64,000 nucleotides of DNA from Prevotellaceae bacterium (GTDB lineage: Bacteria; Bacteroidota; Bacteroidia; Bacteroidales; Bacteroidaceae). Below the pieces are notes generated by a model. It saw only the letters and a list, made by a program, of their open reading frames with translations, did not search any database and was not told where the DNA came from. The stretch spans positions 1-64,000 of the forward strand of contig JABZLB010000001.1 of assembly GCA_015256945.1 (NCBI GenBank), given 5' to 3'. Made by a program: the position numbers and the translations under genes. This document shows, piece by piece, positions 17,149-26,581 of this stretch. Every line of letters begins with the position of its first letter. The first letter of the stretch is position 1.

Positions 17149-19335
17149 CTACCTAATGAACAGCAGTTCGCGATATTTTGGTAGCGTCCAAAGCTCGTCA
17201 GCCACAATTAATTCAAGCTTGTCGATGTGATAACGAATGGGTTCAAGATAAGTTTCTACGGTGTCGTGGTAGGCAACGGCTTTCGTACGGGGGTCGTCAA
17301 TTTTGTTGGCAACCTTGCGCGCGTTGACCATATCTTCTACCCCTTTTTCAATAAAGGCCGTATGATCAGCTATCTCACGTATAATCTTCATGTTGCGTTC
17401 TGAGAGCTTTCTGCCTTCTTCGGGCCCGTAAATGGCCATCAGACGTTCCACATTCCGGGAAAGACGACTCTGGTAATCGGTAGCAACCGGTATGATATGG
17501 TTCATGGAAAGGTCGCCGAGCACGCGCGCCTCAATCTGTATTTTCTTCGTAAACGTTTCCCATTTTACCTCGTTTCGCGCCTCAAGCTCATTGCGCTTCA
17601 TGACGTTCTGGCTTTCAAACATCTTTACGCTGGCCCCATCAAGGTAACGGTCGAAGACGACAGGTGCCGAGCTTTCGGTATCCAACCCGCGTCGTTTAGC
17701 CTCTTCAACCCACTCGTCGCTGTAACCATTGCCGTCGAAATGTATCGGTCGGCAGGTGCGAATATCCTCACGAACCACGTCGAGAATAGCCGAAAGCTTG
17801 TCCTCGCCCGCTGCCATGAGCTTGTCAACACGCTGTTTAAAGCTGGTGAGTGCTTCGGCAACGGCGGTGTTCAACACAATCTGCGCACTGGCACAATTGG
17901 CCGAAGAGCCTACCGCGCGGAACTCAAAGCGGTTGCCTGTAAACGCAAAGGGCGACGTACGGTTGCGGTCAGTATTGTCGCGCATGATGTCGGGTATCTG
18001 CGGAATGTCAATATGCACGCCCTCCTTACCTTTGATAAACAGCGCGTTTTTGTCGGCTTTTTCGATATGTTCCAGCAAATCGGACACGCTACGGCCCAGG
18101 AAACTCGATATAATAGCAGGCGGAGCTTCGTTGGCTCCCAGCCTGTGGCTGTTGCCTGCATCCATGATTGATGCCTTCAGAAGGCCGTTATGGCGATACA
18201 CGCCCATCAGAGTTTCAACCACAAACACCACGAAACGCAGGTTGTCTTCGGGTGTTTTGCCCGAACCGTGCAGAAGAATGCCCGTATCGGTAGAGAGCGA
18301 CCAGTTGTTGTGTTTGCCTGAACCGTTCACTCCACTGAACGGTTTTTCGTGCAACAACACCTCAAAACCGTGCTTGTGGGCAACCTTTTTCATGAGCGAC
18401 ATGAGCAGCATGTTATGGTCGACAGCCAGACTTGTCTCTTCGAAGATGGGGGCACACTCAAACTGATTCGGTGCAACCTCGTTGTGACGCGTCTTGACAG
18501 GTATGCCCAATTCGAGGGCTTCAATCTCCAGTTGTTTCATAAACTGCTGCACGCGCTCGGGTATTGTGCCAAAGTAATGGTCGTCCATCTGCTGGTCTTT
18601 CGCCGACGAGTGACCCATTAATGTACGTCCGGTCAGTATCAAATCAGGGCGGGCGCTGTACAAATCAGAATCAACAAGGAAGTATTCCTGCTCCCAGCCG
18701 AGGTTCGATTTCACCTTTTTTACATCAGGATAAAAGAACCGGCAAACCTCGGTTGCGGCCTTGTCAACGGCGTGTAACGAACGCAAAAGCGGGGCCTTAT
18801 AGTCTAAAGCCTCGCCGGTATAAGATATAAATATGGTGGGTATGCACAGTGTGTCGTCGATAATAAATACAGGAGAAGTAGGGTCCCAAGCGCTATATCC
18901 GCGCGCTTCAAAGGTAGAACGAATACCACCAGAGGGGAACGACGAAGCGTCAGGCTCCTGCTGAACGAGCAGTTTGCCCGAAAACTCTTCAATCATGCCG
19001 CCTTTTCCGTCGTGTTCAACAAAGGCATCGTGTTTCTCTGCCGTGCCTTCGGTAAGGGGTTGAAACCAGTGGGTATAGTGGGTAACACCGTTTTCGTCGG
19101 CCCATTGTTTCATGCCCTTGGCCACAGCGTCGGCTATTCCGCGGTCGAGCTGCACGCCGTTGTCGATTACATCAATCAGTTTTTCGTACACATCAGCGGG
19201 CAGATACTTGTACATGCGGGCGCGGTTGAAGACCTTTTTCCCAAAAAATTCGGAGGGACGCTCCACGGGAGTGATTACGTCAACGGGATTTTTGCGCGAC
19301 GCCGTCGTCACTGCTTCGAAACGTAAATTAGTCAT
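17149..19335 (-). CDS. glnN: Glutamine synthetase type III
   Basis: Cytoplasmic enzyme that joins ammonia to glutamate with ATP; GSIII is the main form in Bacteroidota. The 728-residue protein matches the GSIII length. It shows the N-terminal PSEFFGKKVFNRARM and ASSFPSGGIRSTFEARGYSAWDP, the catalytic-core LGWEQEYFLVD with metal-binding Glu, NQFECAPIFEE, the Gly/His segment SGVNGSGKHNNWSL, and the C-terminal GSIII-specific helical region. A TTG two codons upstream is in frame; the ATG at 19335 (MTNLRFEA) is preferred. A -7 element TAACTTTG lies at 19395-19402. The gene stands alone, with no PII or ammonium transporter adjoining. Confidence 0.97.
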   Translation of the reverse strand: MTNLRFEAVTTASRKNPVDVITPVERPSEFFGKKVFNRARMYKYLPADVYEKLIDVIDNGVQLDRGIADAVAKGMKQWADENGVTHYTHWFQPLTEGTAEKHDAFVEHDGKGGMIEEFSGKLLVQQEPDASSFPSGGIRSTFEARGYSAWDPTSPVFIIDDTLCIPTIFISYTGEALDYKAPLLRSLHAVDKAATEVCRFFYPDVKKVKSNLGWEQEYFLVDSDLYSARPDLILTGRTLMGHSSAKDQQMDDHYFGTIPERVQQFMKQLEIEALELGIPVKTRHNEVAPNQFECAPIFEETSLAVDHNMLLMSLMKKVAHKHGFEVLLHEKPFSGVNGSGKHNNWSLSTDTGILLHGSGKTPEDNLRFVVFVVETLMGVYRHNGLLKASIMDAGNSHRLGANEAPPAIISSFLGRSVSDLLEHIEKADKNALFIKGKEGVHIDIPQIPDIMRDNTDRNRTSPFAFTGNRFEFRAVGSSANCASAQIVLNTAVAEALTSFKQRVDKLMAAGEDKLSAILDVVREDIRTCRPIHFDGNGYSDEWVEEAKRRGLDTESSAPVVFDRYLDGASVKMFESQNVMKRNELEARNEVKWETFTKKIQIEARVLGDLSMNHIIPVATDYQSRLSRNVERLMAIYGPEEGRKLSERNMKIIREIADHTAFIEKGVEDMVNARKVANKIDDPRTKAVAYHDTVETYLEPIRYHIDKLELIVADELWTLPKYRELLFIR

Positions 19336-19394
19336 AGACAATGTATTTATTAGAGTTTATCCTGTTATCTTGGACATTTGTTCGTTTTATGGTG

Positions 19395-19402
19395 CAAAGT
19401 TA
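19395..19402 (-). promoter_or_regulatory. -7 element of glnN
   Basis: TAACTTTG on the minus strand about 60 bp upstream of the ATG, in the same TAACTTTGC form seen at other genes here. Confidence 0.55.
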
Positions 19403-19491
19403 AGCAAAAAGATAGCATTTGGCACGGTTTACGATATTTTTTATTAGAAACAATGATATTATCTTTTTTTCGGCTGTTACATTATTTTATA

Positions 19492-19499
19492 TATCTTTG
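19492..19499 (+). promoter_or_regulatory. -7 element of the PfkB kinase gene
   Basis: TATCTTTG lies 57 bp upstream of the ATG at 19556, with a T-run about 20 bp further upstream as the -33 candidate. Confidence 0.55.
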
Positions 19500-19555
19500 C
19501 AACGAATACACTTGTAACACGAATATTGAGTTTAAACACTAAAATACCTTTTGTC

Positions 19556-20437
19556 ATGAAACAGAAAATTATCGGTATCGGCGAGGCCCTGTGGGACTGT
19601 CTGCCCGAAGGAAGCAAGTTAGGAGGCGCCCCTGCCAACTTTGCCTATCACGTAAGTCAGTATGGTTACAACGCATGTGCGATTAGCGCACTCGGCAATG
19701 ACGCGCTCGGCGACGAAACAAAAAACATATTTAAGCGCAACCATATGAAATATATCATGCCCGTTGTCAACTATCCTACGGGCACGGTACAGGTTACACT
19801 CGACGACGAAGGGGTGCCGACGTACGACATTAAAAACGGCGTGGCATGGGATAACATACCTTTTACGCCCGACATTGAGGCGGCAGCCCAACAGTGCCGC
19901 GCCGTTTGCTTCGGTTCTCTGGCCCAGCGCAGCGAGGTGTCGCGCACTACAATAAACCGCTTTCTTGACGCCACTCCGGAGAAATGCCTGAAGATTTTCG
20001 ACATCAACCTGAGGCAGCAGTTCTATACCAAAGATGTTATCTGCGAATCGATGCACCGTGCCAACATTCTCAAAATTAACGATGAAGAGCTGGTTACCAT
20101 CGGGCGCCTGTTCGGTTATCCGGGGCTTGACATCGAAAATAAATGCTGGTTGCTGCTCGGTAAGTACAATCTTGACATGCTTGTACTGACTTGTGGCGTG
20201 AACGGAAGCTATGTTTTTGCACCCGATCACAAGTCGTTCTTCGAAACTCCACATGTTGAAGTGGCCGACACGGTGGGTGCAGGCGACAGCTTTACCGCAA
20301 GTTTCGTAGCCGCCATACTGGCCGGAAAGAGCATTGAAGAGGCACACAGGCTGGCCGTTGACGTAAGTGCCTATGTTTGTACATGCGACGGAGCCATGCC
20401 CGTTATTCCACGCGAATATCTCGACCGCATCAAATAA
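19556..20437 (+). CDS. PfkB-family carbohydrate kinase (probable fructokinase)
   Basis: Cytoplasmic ribokinase-fold sugar kinase using ATP. The 293-residue protein starts MKQKIIGIGEALWDCLPEG, followed by LGGAPANFAYHVSQ, the substrate-binding motif of bacterial fructokinases. It has the signature DTVGAGDSFTASFVA with the catalytic Asp near the C-terminus. Length matches fructokinases of this group. A TTG ten codons upstream is in frame, but the ATG at 19556 matches the family start. Fructose is the most likely substrate from the overall sequence style; other ketoses cannot be excluded. Monocistronic, with a terminator at 20612-20645. Confidence 0.9.
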   Translation: MKQKIIGIGEALWDCLPEGSKLGGAPANFAYHVSQYGYNACAISALGNDALGDETKNIFKRNHMKYIMPVVNYPTGTVQVTLDDEGVPTYDIKNGVAWDNIPFTPDIEAAAQQCRAVCFGSLAQRSEVSRTTINRFLDATPEKCLKIFDINLRQQFYTKDVICESMHRANILKINDEELVTIGRLFGYPGLDIENKCWLLLGKYNLDMLVLTCGVNGSYVFAPDHKSFFETPHVEVADTVGAGDSFTASFVAAILAGKSIEEAHRLAVDVSAYVCTCDGAMPVIPREYLDRIK

Positions 20438-20611
20438 ACAACAAGCCTGCATCGTCAGGCAGGTGCCAACAGCATGTTATGCCGTCCCCCTTATGACGCC
20501 TGACTGCTTCGACAAAGATGATTTGCTGGTTCTATAAAGACGGCATACCCATGAGGTGACGCCGTCAAACTGACCAGAAAACGCCCCTGACTTAGCAAAA
20601 AACAAAAAAAA

Positions 20612-20645
20612 ATCTGCCATGTTGCTGCATAAGCACATGGCAGAT
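20612..20645. terminator. Bidirectional terminator
   Basis: A perfect 11-bp stem (ATCTGCCATGT / ACATGGCAGAT) with a 12-nt loop, flanked by a long A-run on the left and T-run on the right, sits between the convergent kinase gene and the large lipoprotein gene. Confidence 0.9.
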
Positions 20646-20672
20646 ATTTTTTACTGTATTTACATCGTTATC

Positions 20673-23051
20673 TTAGTTGGCAAACGGCGTTGCTGATCTC
20701 CACAAGCGTACAGGAATCTTCATAATTAAGTTCCTATCGTAGGTAGACGGGCCTTCGAGATTGGTTAATATTTGATTTTGGTTCAACGGTGTGTTCTTAT
20801 AACCCACATAGGAGAAGCTACCCACGTCAACAGATATAGCTGGCATTCTGAAGCCTACTACGAATTTAGCGCTCGCGCCTTGTGAGTCCTTCGATGGTGG
20901 TGTTGCATATCTACCAGTGGGAAGTACGTCATCTGGTGTCCAATATTGTGCACTCCAGTTTTCAGATACGCGATACCAGTAGTATGCTTCATTAGCACCA
21001 AAATTACCTTTGCTAAAAATGTATCCACCTCCAAGCGGTATTGTACGCTGCACATCGGCAGGATAAGCTGTTCCGTTGCTTGGATCGGCCCAGAAATCTT
21101 CGTTGGCAATGTCGTCCATATCCAAAACAAAGCGTGGACCCAAATAGCGCTGTGTAAGCACAGCCGTGTTGTTTACATCTTCCCAACGAATCACATAACG
21201 ATAGTCGTTATTCTGAATCCAGTTCAGCGGAGTTGTGATACCTGATGGTACTCTTGTAACAGATTGTTTTGCATAACCTTGATATGCCTGTCCTTCGCCA
21301 TCGTTAGTGATATAGTCGGGCTTCTTTGACATACCAATCATATAGGCATACGTCTTACCGTTTTCTTTATAAGCCTTAGAATAACTATGGAAAACGAGCT
21401 TCGTATCACTCCAACCAGGCATCTTCGCAGGCGAAACAACACCCATTGAGAAGTCATAGTAGGGAGAGCCATCGGCTTTTTTACGGAATGCAGAGAACCC
21501 GTAAGCCTGTGGAATTATACTGCGCCAGTACTCATGATTGGCGAACATATAACCGGCAGGGATGGTAGACAACCTCGACTGCACATCGGCATAAGAGTAT
21601 CGTTCAGTATGGGCTACATCCTGATTGGCCTCGCTTTCCAATTGAGCGGCAGTACCAAAATTGTCATGTTTGGCCAGGTAGCTGAGGGGAGCGAAATGGT
21701 ATACAACCTGACCACGGGCAGGATAGTTGGCTCCCGACTTATAATCGAAGGTGGTACCGTAGGCCGGTAACATATTAATAGAGGAAGGAACAACGCCTGT
21801 TGCCGAACCGTTATCGTCGGGAACGGCCATCAGCATAAACTGTGTTTTCGATACTTTCCTGACAATACTGTCACCTACACCCTGCTCTCTTCCATTATAT
21901 ATGGCAACACTCTGCTTCTGTGGATACATCCAAACATAAACGTAACTGGGGGCATCGCTGTTGTTTGCCACCTTATCGAAATTGGTTCCGCTGCTGTTGG
22001 GTTCGAAGGTATGGTCATAATAGTAGAGCGCCGTGTTCATGGTTGTTCCGTTTTTCTCGTCGTTATAGTTGGGAATATAATTGCCATGAATACGGAAACG
22101 CTTTGTCTTTATCCAGCCATTGTCAGGCTGTGCACCACCAGTCATGGTGTTGTCGCTGAGCGGACGCTGATAGAATTTGAAGGCCTTGAAGGCGTTTTCG
22201 TATGTCGACGACTTTGCCGATGCTATCTCGCTGTCCTGTGTATCGTGCAGATCACTGCTCTTAACGAGGTTCTTATCATCAAACGAGGTGAGGTCGAACT
22301 GGCCGCACAGAATGTTGCTTGTGATAATACGTACACCGTTATACTTAATATTGAAACCCGTTTTGTTGGTTATTCGCAGACGAACGATGGTACCAAACTG
22401 CTTGAAGCGCACGGGAACGGTCGACTTGATGGTTTTGTTTGCAGCATTGGTATCGACCTTACGCCAGCTGAAAACATACGGTATGTTGGCACCCCACGTT
22501 ATTTTTTGTCCGCTCACACTGCGCGAATTGTGTCCCTCTGAGTAGCCATTGAACTTTACCTGATTGTTGCCAACCAGCATCTCACCGCCCAGAATACCAC
22601 AAACATACCATGTACCCTTGCTTAAATCGGTGCCTGCCTTCATCTCGAATGTTTCAGAAGGTTCGAGAGCCAGCGACCCGCCCTGCGTATATGTCCACTG
22701 TGTAACAACCTTCGTTACAGGCTGCGAATCGTCGGTGCTGCGCAATATGAGCAGCACAGGAACCTTTGTTCCGCTGGCAATTTCCTTGCCGTCGTTCAGG
22801 CCTTTGTCAAAAATGCCTATTGGAACAGGTGCTCCACTGTTGTCGTCGGTTTCGTAACCTATGGCTCTTGTGGCCTTTGCGCCTGCTGCATGCGAGGCAT
22901 TGTCGCCCTGCATCTCGCCCTCGAGCGACATCGATACTTTTACGCCCTTGCCGCCATTGTCGGGCAGGGTGCTGTCGATGGCATCACGATCGGCACAAGC
23001 TGCAAAAAGCAGGGTGCAAAAAGATACAAATAAATATAACGTCTTTCTCAT
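20673..23051 (-). CDS. Large lipoprotein of unknown function, fimbrillin-like N-terminus
   Basis: A 792-residue lipoprotein with signal peptide ending FAAC (Cys19), then ADRDAIDST. The first ~150 residues, with VKVSMSLEGEMQ and the tryptic-like site KATRAIGYE, recall fimbrillin/Mfa-type proteins, which are made as lipoproteins and cut by an Arg protease before assembly; this likeness is weak and by pattern only. The C-terminal half is rich in Tyr/Trp (YYWYRVSENWSAQYW) with beta-rich composition, and includes DVQSRLSTIPAGYMFANHEYWRSI. No enzymatic motif is seen. It follows the 53-residue peptide gene by 145 bp, and both share a promoter near 23459. It lies downstream of the receptor/lipoprotein operon and could be part of that surface system. 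Confidence 0.6.
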   Translation of the reverse strand: MRKTLYLFVSFCTLLFAACADRDAIDSTLPDNGGKGVKVSMSLEGEMQGDNASHAAGAKATRAIGYETDDNSGAPVPIGIFDKGLNDGKEIASGTKVPVLLILRSTDDSQPVTKVVTQWTYTQGGSLALEPSETFEMKAGTDLSKGTWYVCGILGGEMLVGNNQVKFNGYSEGHNSRSVSGQKITWGANIPYVFSWRKVDTNAANKTIKSTVPVRFKQFGTIVRLRITNKTGFNIKYNGVRIITSNILCGQFDLTSFDDKNLVKSSDLHDTQDSEIASAKSSTYENAFKAFKFYQRPLSDNTMTGGAQPDNGWIKTKRFRIHGNYIPNYNDEKNGTTMNTALYYYDHTFEPNSSGTNFDKVANNSDAPSYVYVWMYPQKQSVAIYNGREQGVGDSIVRKVSKTQFMLMAVPDDNGSATGVVPSSINMLPAYGTTFDYKSGANYPARGQVVYHFAPLSYLAKHDNFGTAAQLESEANQDVAHTERYSYADVQSRLSTIPAGYMFANHEYWRSIIPQAYGFSAFRKKADGSPYYDFSMGVVSPAKMPGWSDTKLVFHSYSKAYKENGKTYAYMIGMSKKPDYITNDGEGQAYQGYAKQSVTRVPSGITTPLNWIQNNDYRYVIRWEDVNNTAVLTQRYLGPRFVLDMDDIANEDFWADPSNGTAYPADVQRTIPLGGGYIFSKGNFGANEAYYWYRVSENWSAQYWTPDDVLPTGRYATPPSKDSQGASAKFVVGFRMPAISVDVGSFSYVGYKNTPLNQNQILTNLEGPSTYDRNLIMKIPVRLWRSATPFAN

Positions 23052-23196
23052 ATTATATAAGAATTGGGTTCTTAGAAAATTAAAAGATTAAAAAAATAAA
23101 GAATTAAAAAAATCAGCGTTATCCTTTAAATGGTAAAGCCATGTGCTGTATCAAATTAAGCACGGGCTTTTATATAAAAGAATGAAACGCCACGCC

Positions 23197-23358
23197 TTAG
23201 AAAGCGGTAGGGTCCGATTCTTCCGGGTCTTGTTCGTCATCTCCAGCATCTAAATGCCCACGCAAAGGGCTTGCTGCATGGAAACCTCCATCCATTAACT
23301 CGTCAGAAAAAAGGTCTACTACCTCTACTTCGGGCTTTAAATACACTTTCTTTGCCAT
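23197..23358 (-). CDS. Small acidic-tailed peptide (53 aa)
   Basis: A 53-codon frame, ATG at 23358 and TAA at 23197, found by reading the minus strand. The peptide runs MAKKVYLKPEVEVVDLFSDE, then LMDGGFHAASPLRGH, then an acidic tail GDDEQDPEESDPTAF. The start (basic, then KxYxKPEVEVV, then an acidic Leu-rich bend and a Gly pair) matches a pattern I know from short Bacteroidales peptides of unknown role; the Gly-Gly after LMD could be a leader cleavage site, which is a guess. A TAATTTTG promoter element lies at 23459-23466. It is followed by the 792-residue lipoprotein gene, and the two are probably co-transcribed. No hydrophobic signal peptide. Confidence 0.6.
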   Translation of the reverse strand: MAKKVYLKPEVEVVDLFSDELMDGGFHAASPLRGHLDAGDDEQDPEESDPTAF

Positions 23359-23458
23359 ATTTCTGTTATCCTAAAATAAATTAAAAATACCGTAAAACAG
23401 AACGGTAAAATAACTTGATTACTCTATTAAAACTTGACTAAAACTCCTAATCGAGTTG

Positions 23459-23466
23459 CAAAATTA
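23459..23466 (-). promoter_or_regulatory. -7 element upstream of the 53-residue peptide gene
   Basis: TAATTTTG on the minus strand fits TAnnTTTG and would give a ~95-nt leader. It separates the peptide and 792-residue lipoprotein unit from the upstream operon. Confidence 0.5.
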
Positions 23467-23676
23467 GGCATAAAAATTGGAAAATAACATCGTAATTATT
23501 CCAATTTAATATTTTTTTTGCAAAAAAATGAGGTAAATCATGTCGTGGCTGATGCCCGCACAGCAAAATCGGCCGCAAGCCCATTACGGGCTAAAGACAA
23601 AACAATTGTGCCGCAAACGTATCGGCAAAGCCTGTAACTTACTGAAGACAAGTATTTTAATTACGCTTAAAAAGCA

Positions 23677-23759
23677 TTGCCTTTACATCGTAATTACGAA
23701 CCAATTACGATGTAAAGGCAAGACGATTACGTCGTAAAGGGCACGCCTTTACGACGTAA
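23677..23759. repeat. Two adjacent perfect inverted repeats
   Basis: First stem: 19 bp (TTGCCTTTACATCGTAATT at 23677-23695 with its complement at 23703-23721), 7-nt loop. Second stem: 14 bp (TTACGTCGTAAAGG at 23727-23740 with 23746-23759), 5-nt loop. The two share the words TTTAC and CGTAA, so they may derive from one another. They lie 3' of the DUF4876 gene and 5' of the peptide gene. They may terminate the upstream operon, although no T-run follows. The rest of 23467-23904 shows no gene. Confidence 0.8.
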
Positions 23760-23904
23760 AGCAAACACGATTGTGCCGTAAACGCAAAACCGCCCTGTTC
23801 CTGACCAGGGAACCTCAGCGTTTCAGTGTTTCTCCGGTATGCAGAAAATATACAACCGCTGCGGTTTTAAGCCTCGCCTGCAACAGGGCAGACCTGCGAC
23901 AAAA

Positions 23905-24987
23905 CTATTTTATGGGTGCCCCGCTGGCATCCTTACGGGCGAGCGATGCGAGCTTTACCTCGAAGTCGGTAGTGCTGTTATTGTCGTCGACAAACTTCTT
24001 ACCGTCCCACTTTCTCATCAGTGCGAGGCCCGAATAAACGGGATAATCGCCTGCCTTAAAGTCGAGAAGCGCAATGTCGGCCACCGCATTGTAACCCCTG
24101 TCGAGCTTAGAAGGACGCATCTGGAAAAGGCGACGGGGACAGATGGTCATGCAGTCGATAACGTGATCGAAAGGTATTTCGATAGCGTAGAAATCGCCAT
24201 GCGCACTGCTCGTCACCGTAATATAATGGCGATAGCCCGTACCATCTTTTTTGTCAGTATAATTCTTAGCAAAATCTTCAGGTGTCCACGGCAGTTTAAT
24301 CAGTGCTAAACCGCCGCTCTCTGCTACGCGAACAAAATCGAACGACGGCGTTGCGCTCCCGTCGGCATCGCGTTGAACAAGAATAGCTTGCATGTCAGGC
24401 ACGTTCGGATTGTTCTTTCTGCCTGCATCATACTCAATGTTTGTCCATTCGAAATCGGCCTTGCTCAGGTCGAGAAACGCGTCAAGGCCTTTATACATTG
24501 TCAAGTCTTCGCCCTCCAGTTCGGCCTCAAAGGCCTTCTTATGGTCAATAGCGTATTTGGCAACTATAATAGTTTGTCCGGGCTGTACAGGGTGTTCGGT
24601 TCCGCTTCCTGGGAAATACGATATGGAAGAAACACCATAATAGCGGTTCACGAAATCGTCTTTCGGTGCAAACTGTATTGCCCTCGACGGGTCGATGGCG
24701 TTGTCGCACAGGGCCAGTCCGTCAAGATATTTCACTTCGTTCGTAGGGTTGTAAATGGCAATATACTGATCGTCGTCATACATTTGGTTCACATTCTTCA
24801 TGCCCCATTGCCTAACGTCGCGGTACCAATAGTGGCCAATGTAGAACACTTCTTTTATAATAAGGTGGTCAACTTTCGATTTTGATGTTGATTGCTTAAC
24901 CGGCATTTCGTTCCTTACGCAGCTGTTGAGGCCCAAAAGCAGCGCAGGCACAATGGCAAGTGACAGTATTTGTATTATCTTTTTCAT
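23905..24987 (-). CDS. DUF4876-family lipoprotein (lamin-tail-like)
   Basis: A 360-residue lipoprotein with signal peptide ending LNSC (Cys23). The first domain reads DHLIIKEVFYIGHYWY, then DDDQYIAIYNPTNEVKYLDG, which is the lamin-tail-like pattern of DUF4876 (an EVxY strand, then a YIxIYNxTxExxYLDG hairpin). The C-terminal half includes YRHYITVTSSAHGDFYAIEIPFD and ends in a polar tail. DUF4876 proteins are found near TonB-dependent receptors in Bacteroidota and their role is unknown. It lies 160 bp downstream of the second paralogous lipoprotein gene; the gap holds purine-rich repeats. I infer membership of the receptor operon. Confidence 0.75.
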   Translation of the reverse strand: MKKIIQILSLAIVPALLLGLNSCVRNEMPVKQSTSKSKVDHLIIKEVFYIGHYWYRDVRQWGMKNVNQMYDDDQYIAIYNPTNEVKYLDGLALCDNAIDPSRAIQFAPKDDFVNRYYGVSSISYFPGSGTEHPVQPGQTIIVAKYAIDHKKAFEAELEGEDLTMYKGLDAFLDLSKADFEWTNIEYDAGRKNNPNVPDMQAILVQRDADGSATPSFDFVRVAESGGLALIKLPWTPEDFAKNYTDKKDGTGYRHYITVTSSAHGDFYAIEIPFDHVIDCMTICPRRLFQMRPSKLDRGYNAVADIALLDFKAGDYPVYSGLALMRKWDGKKFVDDNNSTTDFEVKLASLARKDASGAPIK

Positions 24988-25008
24988 TTTATAATCGGTT
25001 AAAAATTC

Positions 25009-25076
25009 TTTTTAAAAGGAGACAGGAGGTAATTTTTAAGGAGACAGGAGGTAAGGAGTTATAGGGAGTTAAGACA
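25009..25076 (+). repeat. Purine-rich GGAGACAGGAGGTAA repeat
   Basis: Tandem purine-rich words (AAAGGAGACAGGAGGTAA twice, then GGAGTTATAGGGAGTTAAG). Related blocks lie at 30667-30726, 30985-31031 (reverse), 37801-37818, 43397-43461, 43511-43578 and 43678-43800 (reverse). All are intergenic and several are near TonB-receptor operons. Confidence 0.7.
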
Positions 25077-25147
25077 TTACCCCGACTGCTTAAACTACTA
25101 ATTATTGAAATATAATTACCTTTTTTGTCGCTTTCATATCGTTTTTT

Positions 25148-26563
25148 TTACAAGAACCAGTTGCCAAAGCCCGAACCTCCGCCTATACCATGCGTCTGGA
25201 CATTTTGCGCAGCTTCGAGCGCATCAAGCGGTGAAAGGCCTATTTCGCGACCTAAATAATAATAAAGCGGGTCGTTGGGGTCGACCGTTGTAGGGTCGGT
25301 GTCGAAGCTGCTGCAAAATACTTTGATGGGTATATTGAAGCGAATAATCTCCTTCCACTCCGAATCGGCACCGTATTCTTTGGCTTCATCGGGGTTCCAC
25401 GCATCGGCACATATCAGGCTGCTGAGAAATTCGTAGGTTGAATGGCGTTGCAAATACTCGTCCTTCGGGATGAGGGCTTTCTTACCTTTGGCACATTTCA
25501 TGACGCGAACCGAGAGGTAAAACTGCGGCAAAAGGTATGAAGGGCGCGTGTATGGCCCTGTTTCGCCCGTGGCAGGGTCGCGCCTACGCGTTATCTCCAA
25601 AGGCCATTCGGTATGGCGTTCGTCGTTTTCGTCGGCATCAATATCAAAGTTAAAGTGGCCCTTCAGGCCCACGCGGTCCTGGTCGTACGGCGCAACGGCC
25701 CAGTCGGCATCGGCTCTTGTAAGGGGCGGTAGCAGGCGCTGGTTGAACAATTCGCGCGCACCGTCGGCCATGGCATTATGTATCCATGTGTCGCGATAGG
25801 TATATTCAAAAATCTTCGGCGTTACATCGGCGCGCTCTTTCCATGTGTGTGTGCTGGCAAAAAGGGGCGAAGGCACGGGCGTGGGGTCAACAGTTCCGCC
25901 ACGTTTCCATTCGCCATACCTGTTATGTGCAGGCTTCCAGGTGCCGCGGCAGTCCATAACCTGGTAGGGATTACCCTTGTCGTCGACGTCGCTCACGGTG
26001 AAAAATATCTGATATTCGTCCGAATGTTCCAATATATCATCGTTTAAAAGCCGGCCGTTCTTATCGAAGAAGTAAAGGCATAAGCCCCATCTCTTCAGCT
26101 TTCCACCTATGATACGGATGTAGTCGGGACCCTGTTTGCCCTCGTTTTGCTCAAGAAAGGTAACGGTGCTCTGGCGTTGTATGTCAACAACAGGCCACTG
26201 ACCGGCAGTATTGTGTATAATGGCAAACTCTTCCTGACGCCACGGTGCGTTCTGATAAACGAAGTTACCGTGCATCATTCCGTCGCCATGCGAGTGGCCT
26301 TCCTTAAACATAGCCAGGCAGGTTGCCCAGTTATTGAAAGCCCCCTGCGGGTCAGGGTTAGCTACTTCGCCGGCTACTTTCACCTTCGAAAGGCTGTCAA
26401 CGTAGTGGTCGGCGCCGCTTCGGGCAACGGCTTTACCCGTAAGGGGGTTGTCGTCATAATCAACATTGACGTTGCCAAACACAAAGCTGTCGCACGAGGT
26501 ACAGGCAGCACACAGCGCAACAGCGGCTGCAGCCTGCTGTATTTTTTTTATAATAGGGTTCAT
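25148..26563 (-). CDS. Lipoprotein of the unknown receptor locus, His-rich paralogue
   Basis: A 471-residue predicted lipoprotein (Cys21 or Cys24 in ALCAACTSC). It shares a scheme with the next upstream gene product: TPKIFEYTYRDTW matches TPEIFTYEYRDTD, DRVGLKGHFNFD matches DRLGFKGIMRFH, and FYLSVRVMKCAKGKK matches FQLQVKICHILNKGQ. The pair is therefore paralogous. A distinctive stretch near residue 75, FKEGHSHGDGMMHG, has three His and two Met, suggesting possible metal contact; this is inference. The C-terminus is Gly-rich (GIGGGSGFGNWFL). No known domain was recognised. It lies 18 bp after its paralogue, and both follow the TonB-dependent receptor gene. Confidence 0.7.
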   Translation of the reverse strand: MNPIIKKIQQAAAAVALCAACTSCDSFVFGNVNVDYDDNPLTGKAVARSGADHYVDSLSKVKVAGEVANPDPQGAFNNWATCLAMFKEGHSHGDGMMHGNFVYQNAPWRQEEFAIIHNTAGQWPVVDIQRQSTVTFLEQNEGKQGPDYIRIIGGKLKRWGLCLYFFDKNGRLLNDDILEHSDEYQIFFTVSDVDDKGNPYQVMDCRGTWKPAHNRYGEWKRGGTVDPTPVPSPLFASTHTWKERADVTPKIFEYTYRDTWIHNAMADGARELFNQRLLPPLTRADADWAVAPYDQDRVGLKGHFNFDIDADENDERHTEWPLEITRRRDPATGETGPYTRPSYLLPQFYLSVRVMKCAKGKKALIPKDEYLQRHSTYEFLSSLICADAWNPDEAKEYGADSEWKEIIRFNIPIKVFCSSFDTDPTTVDPNDPLYYYLGREIGLSPLDALEAAQNVQTHGIGGGSGFGNWFL

Positions 26564-26581
26564 ATACTGTTGTGGGGTGGG

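Noticed and set aside
19336..19341. TTG start for glutamine synthetase III
   Set aside because: The ATG two codons downstream matches the usual family start and is the more common initiator.
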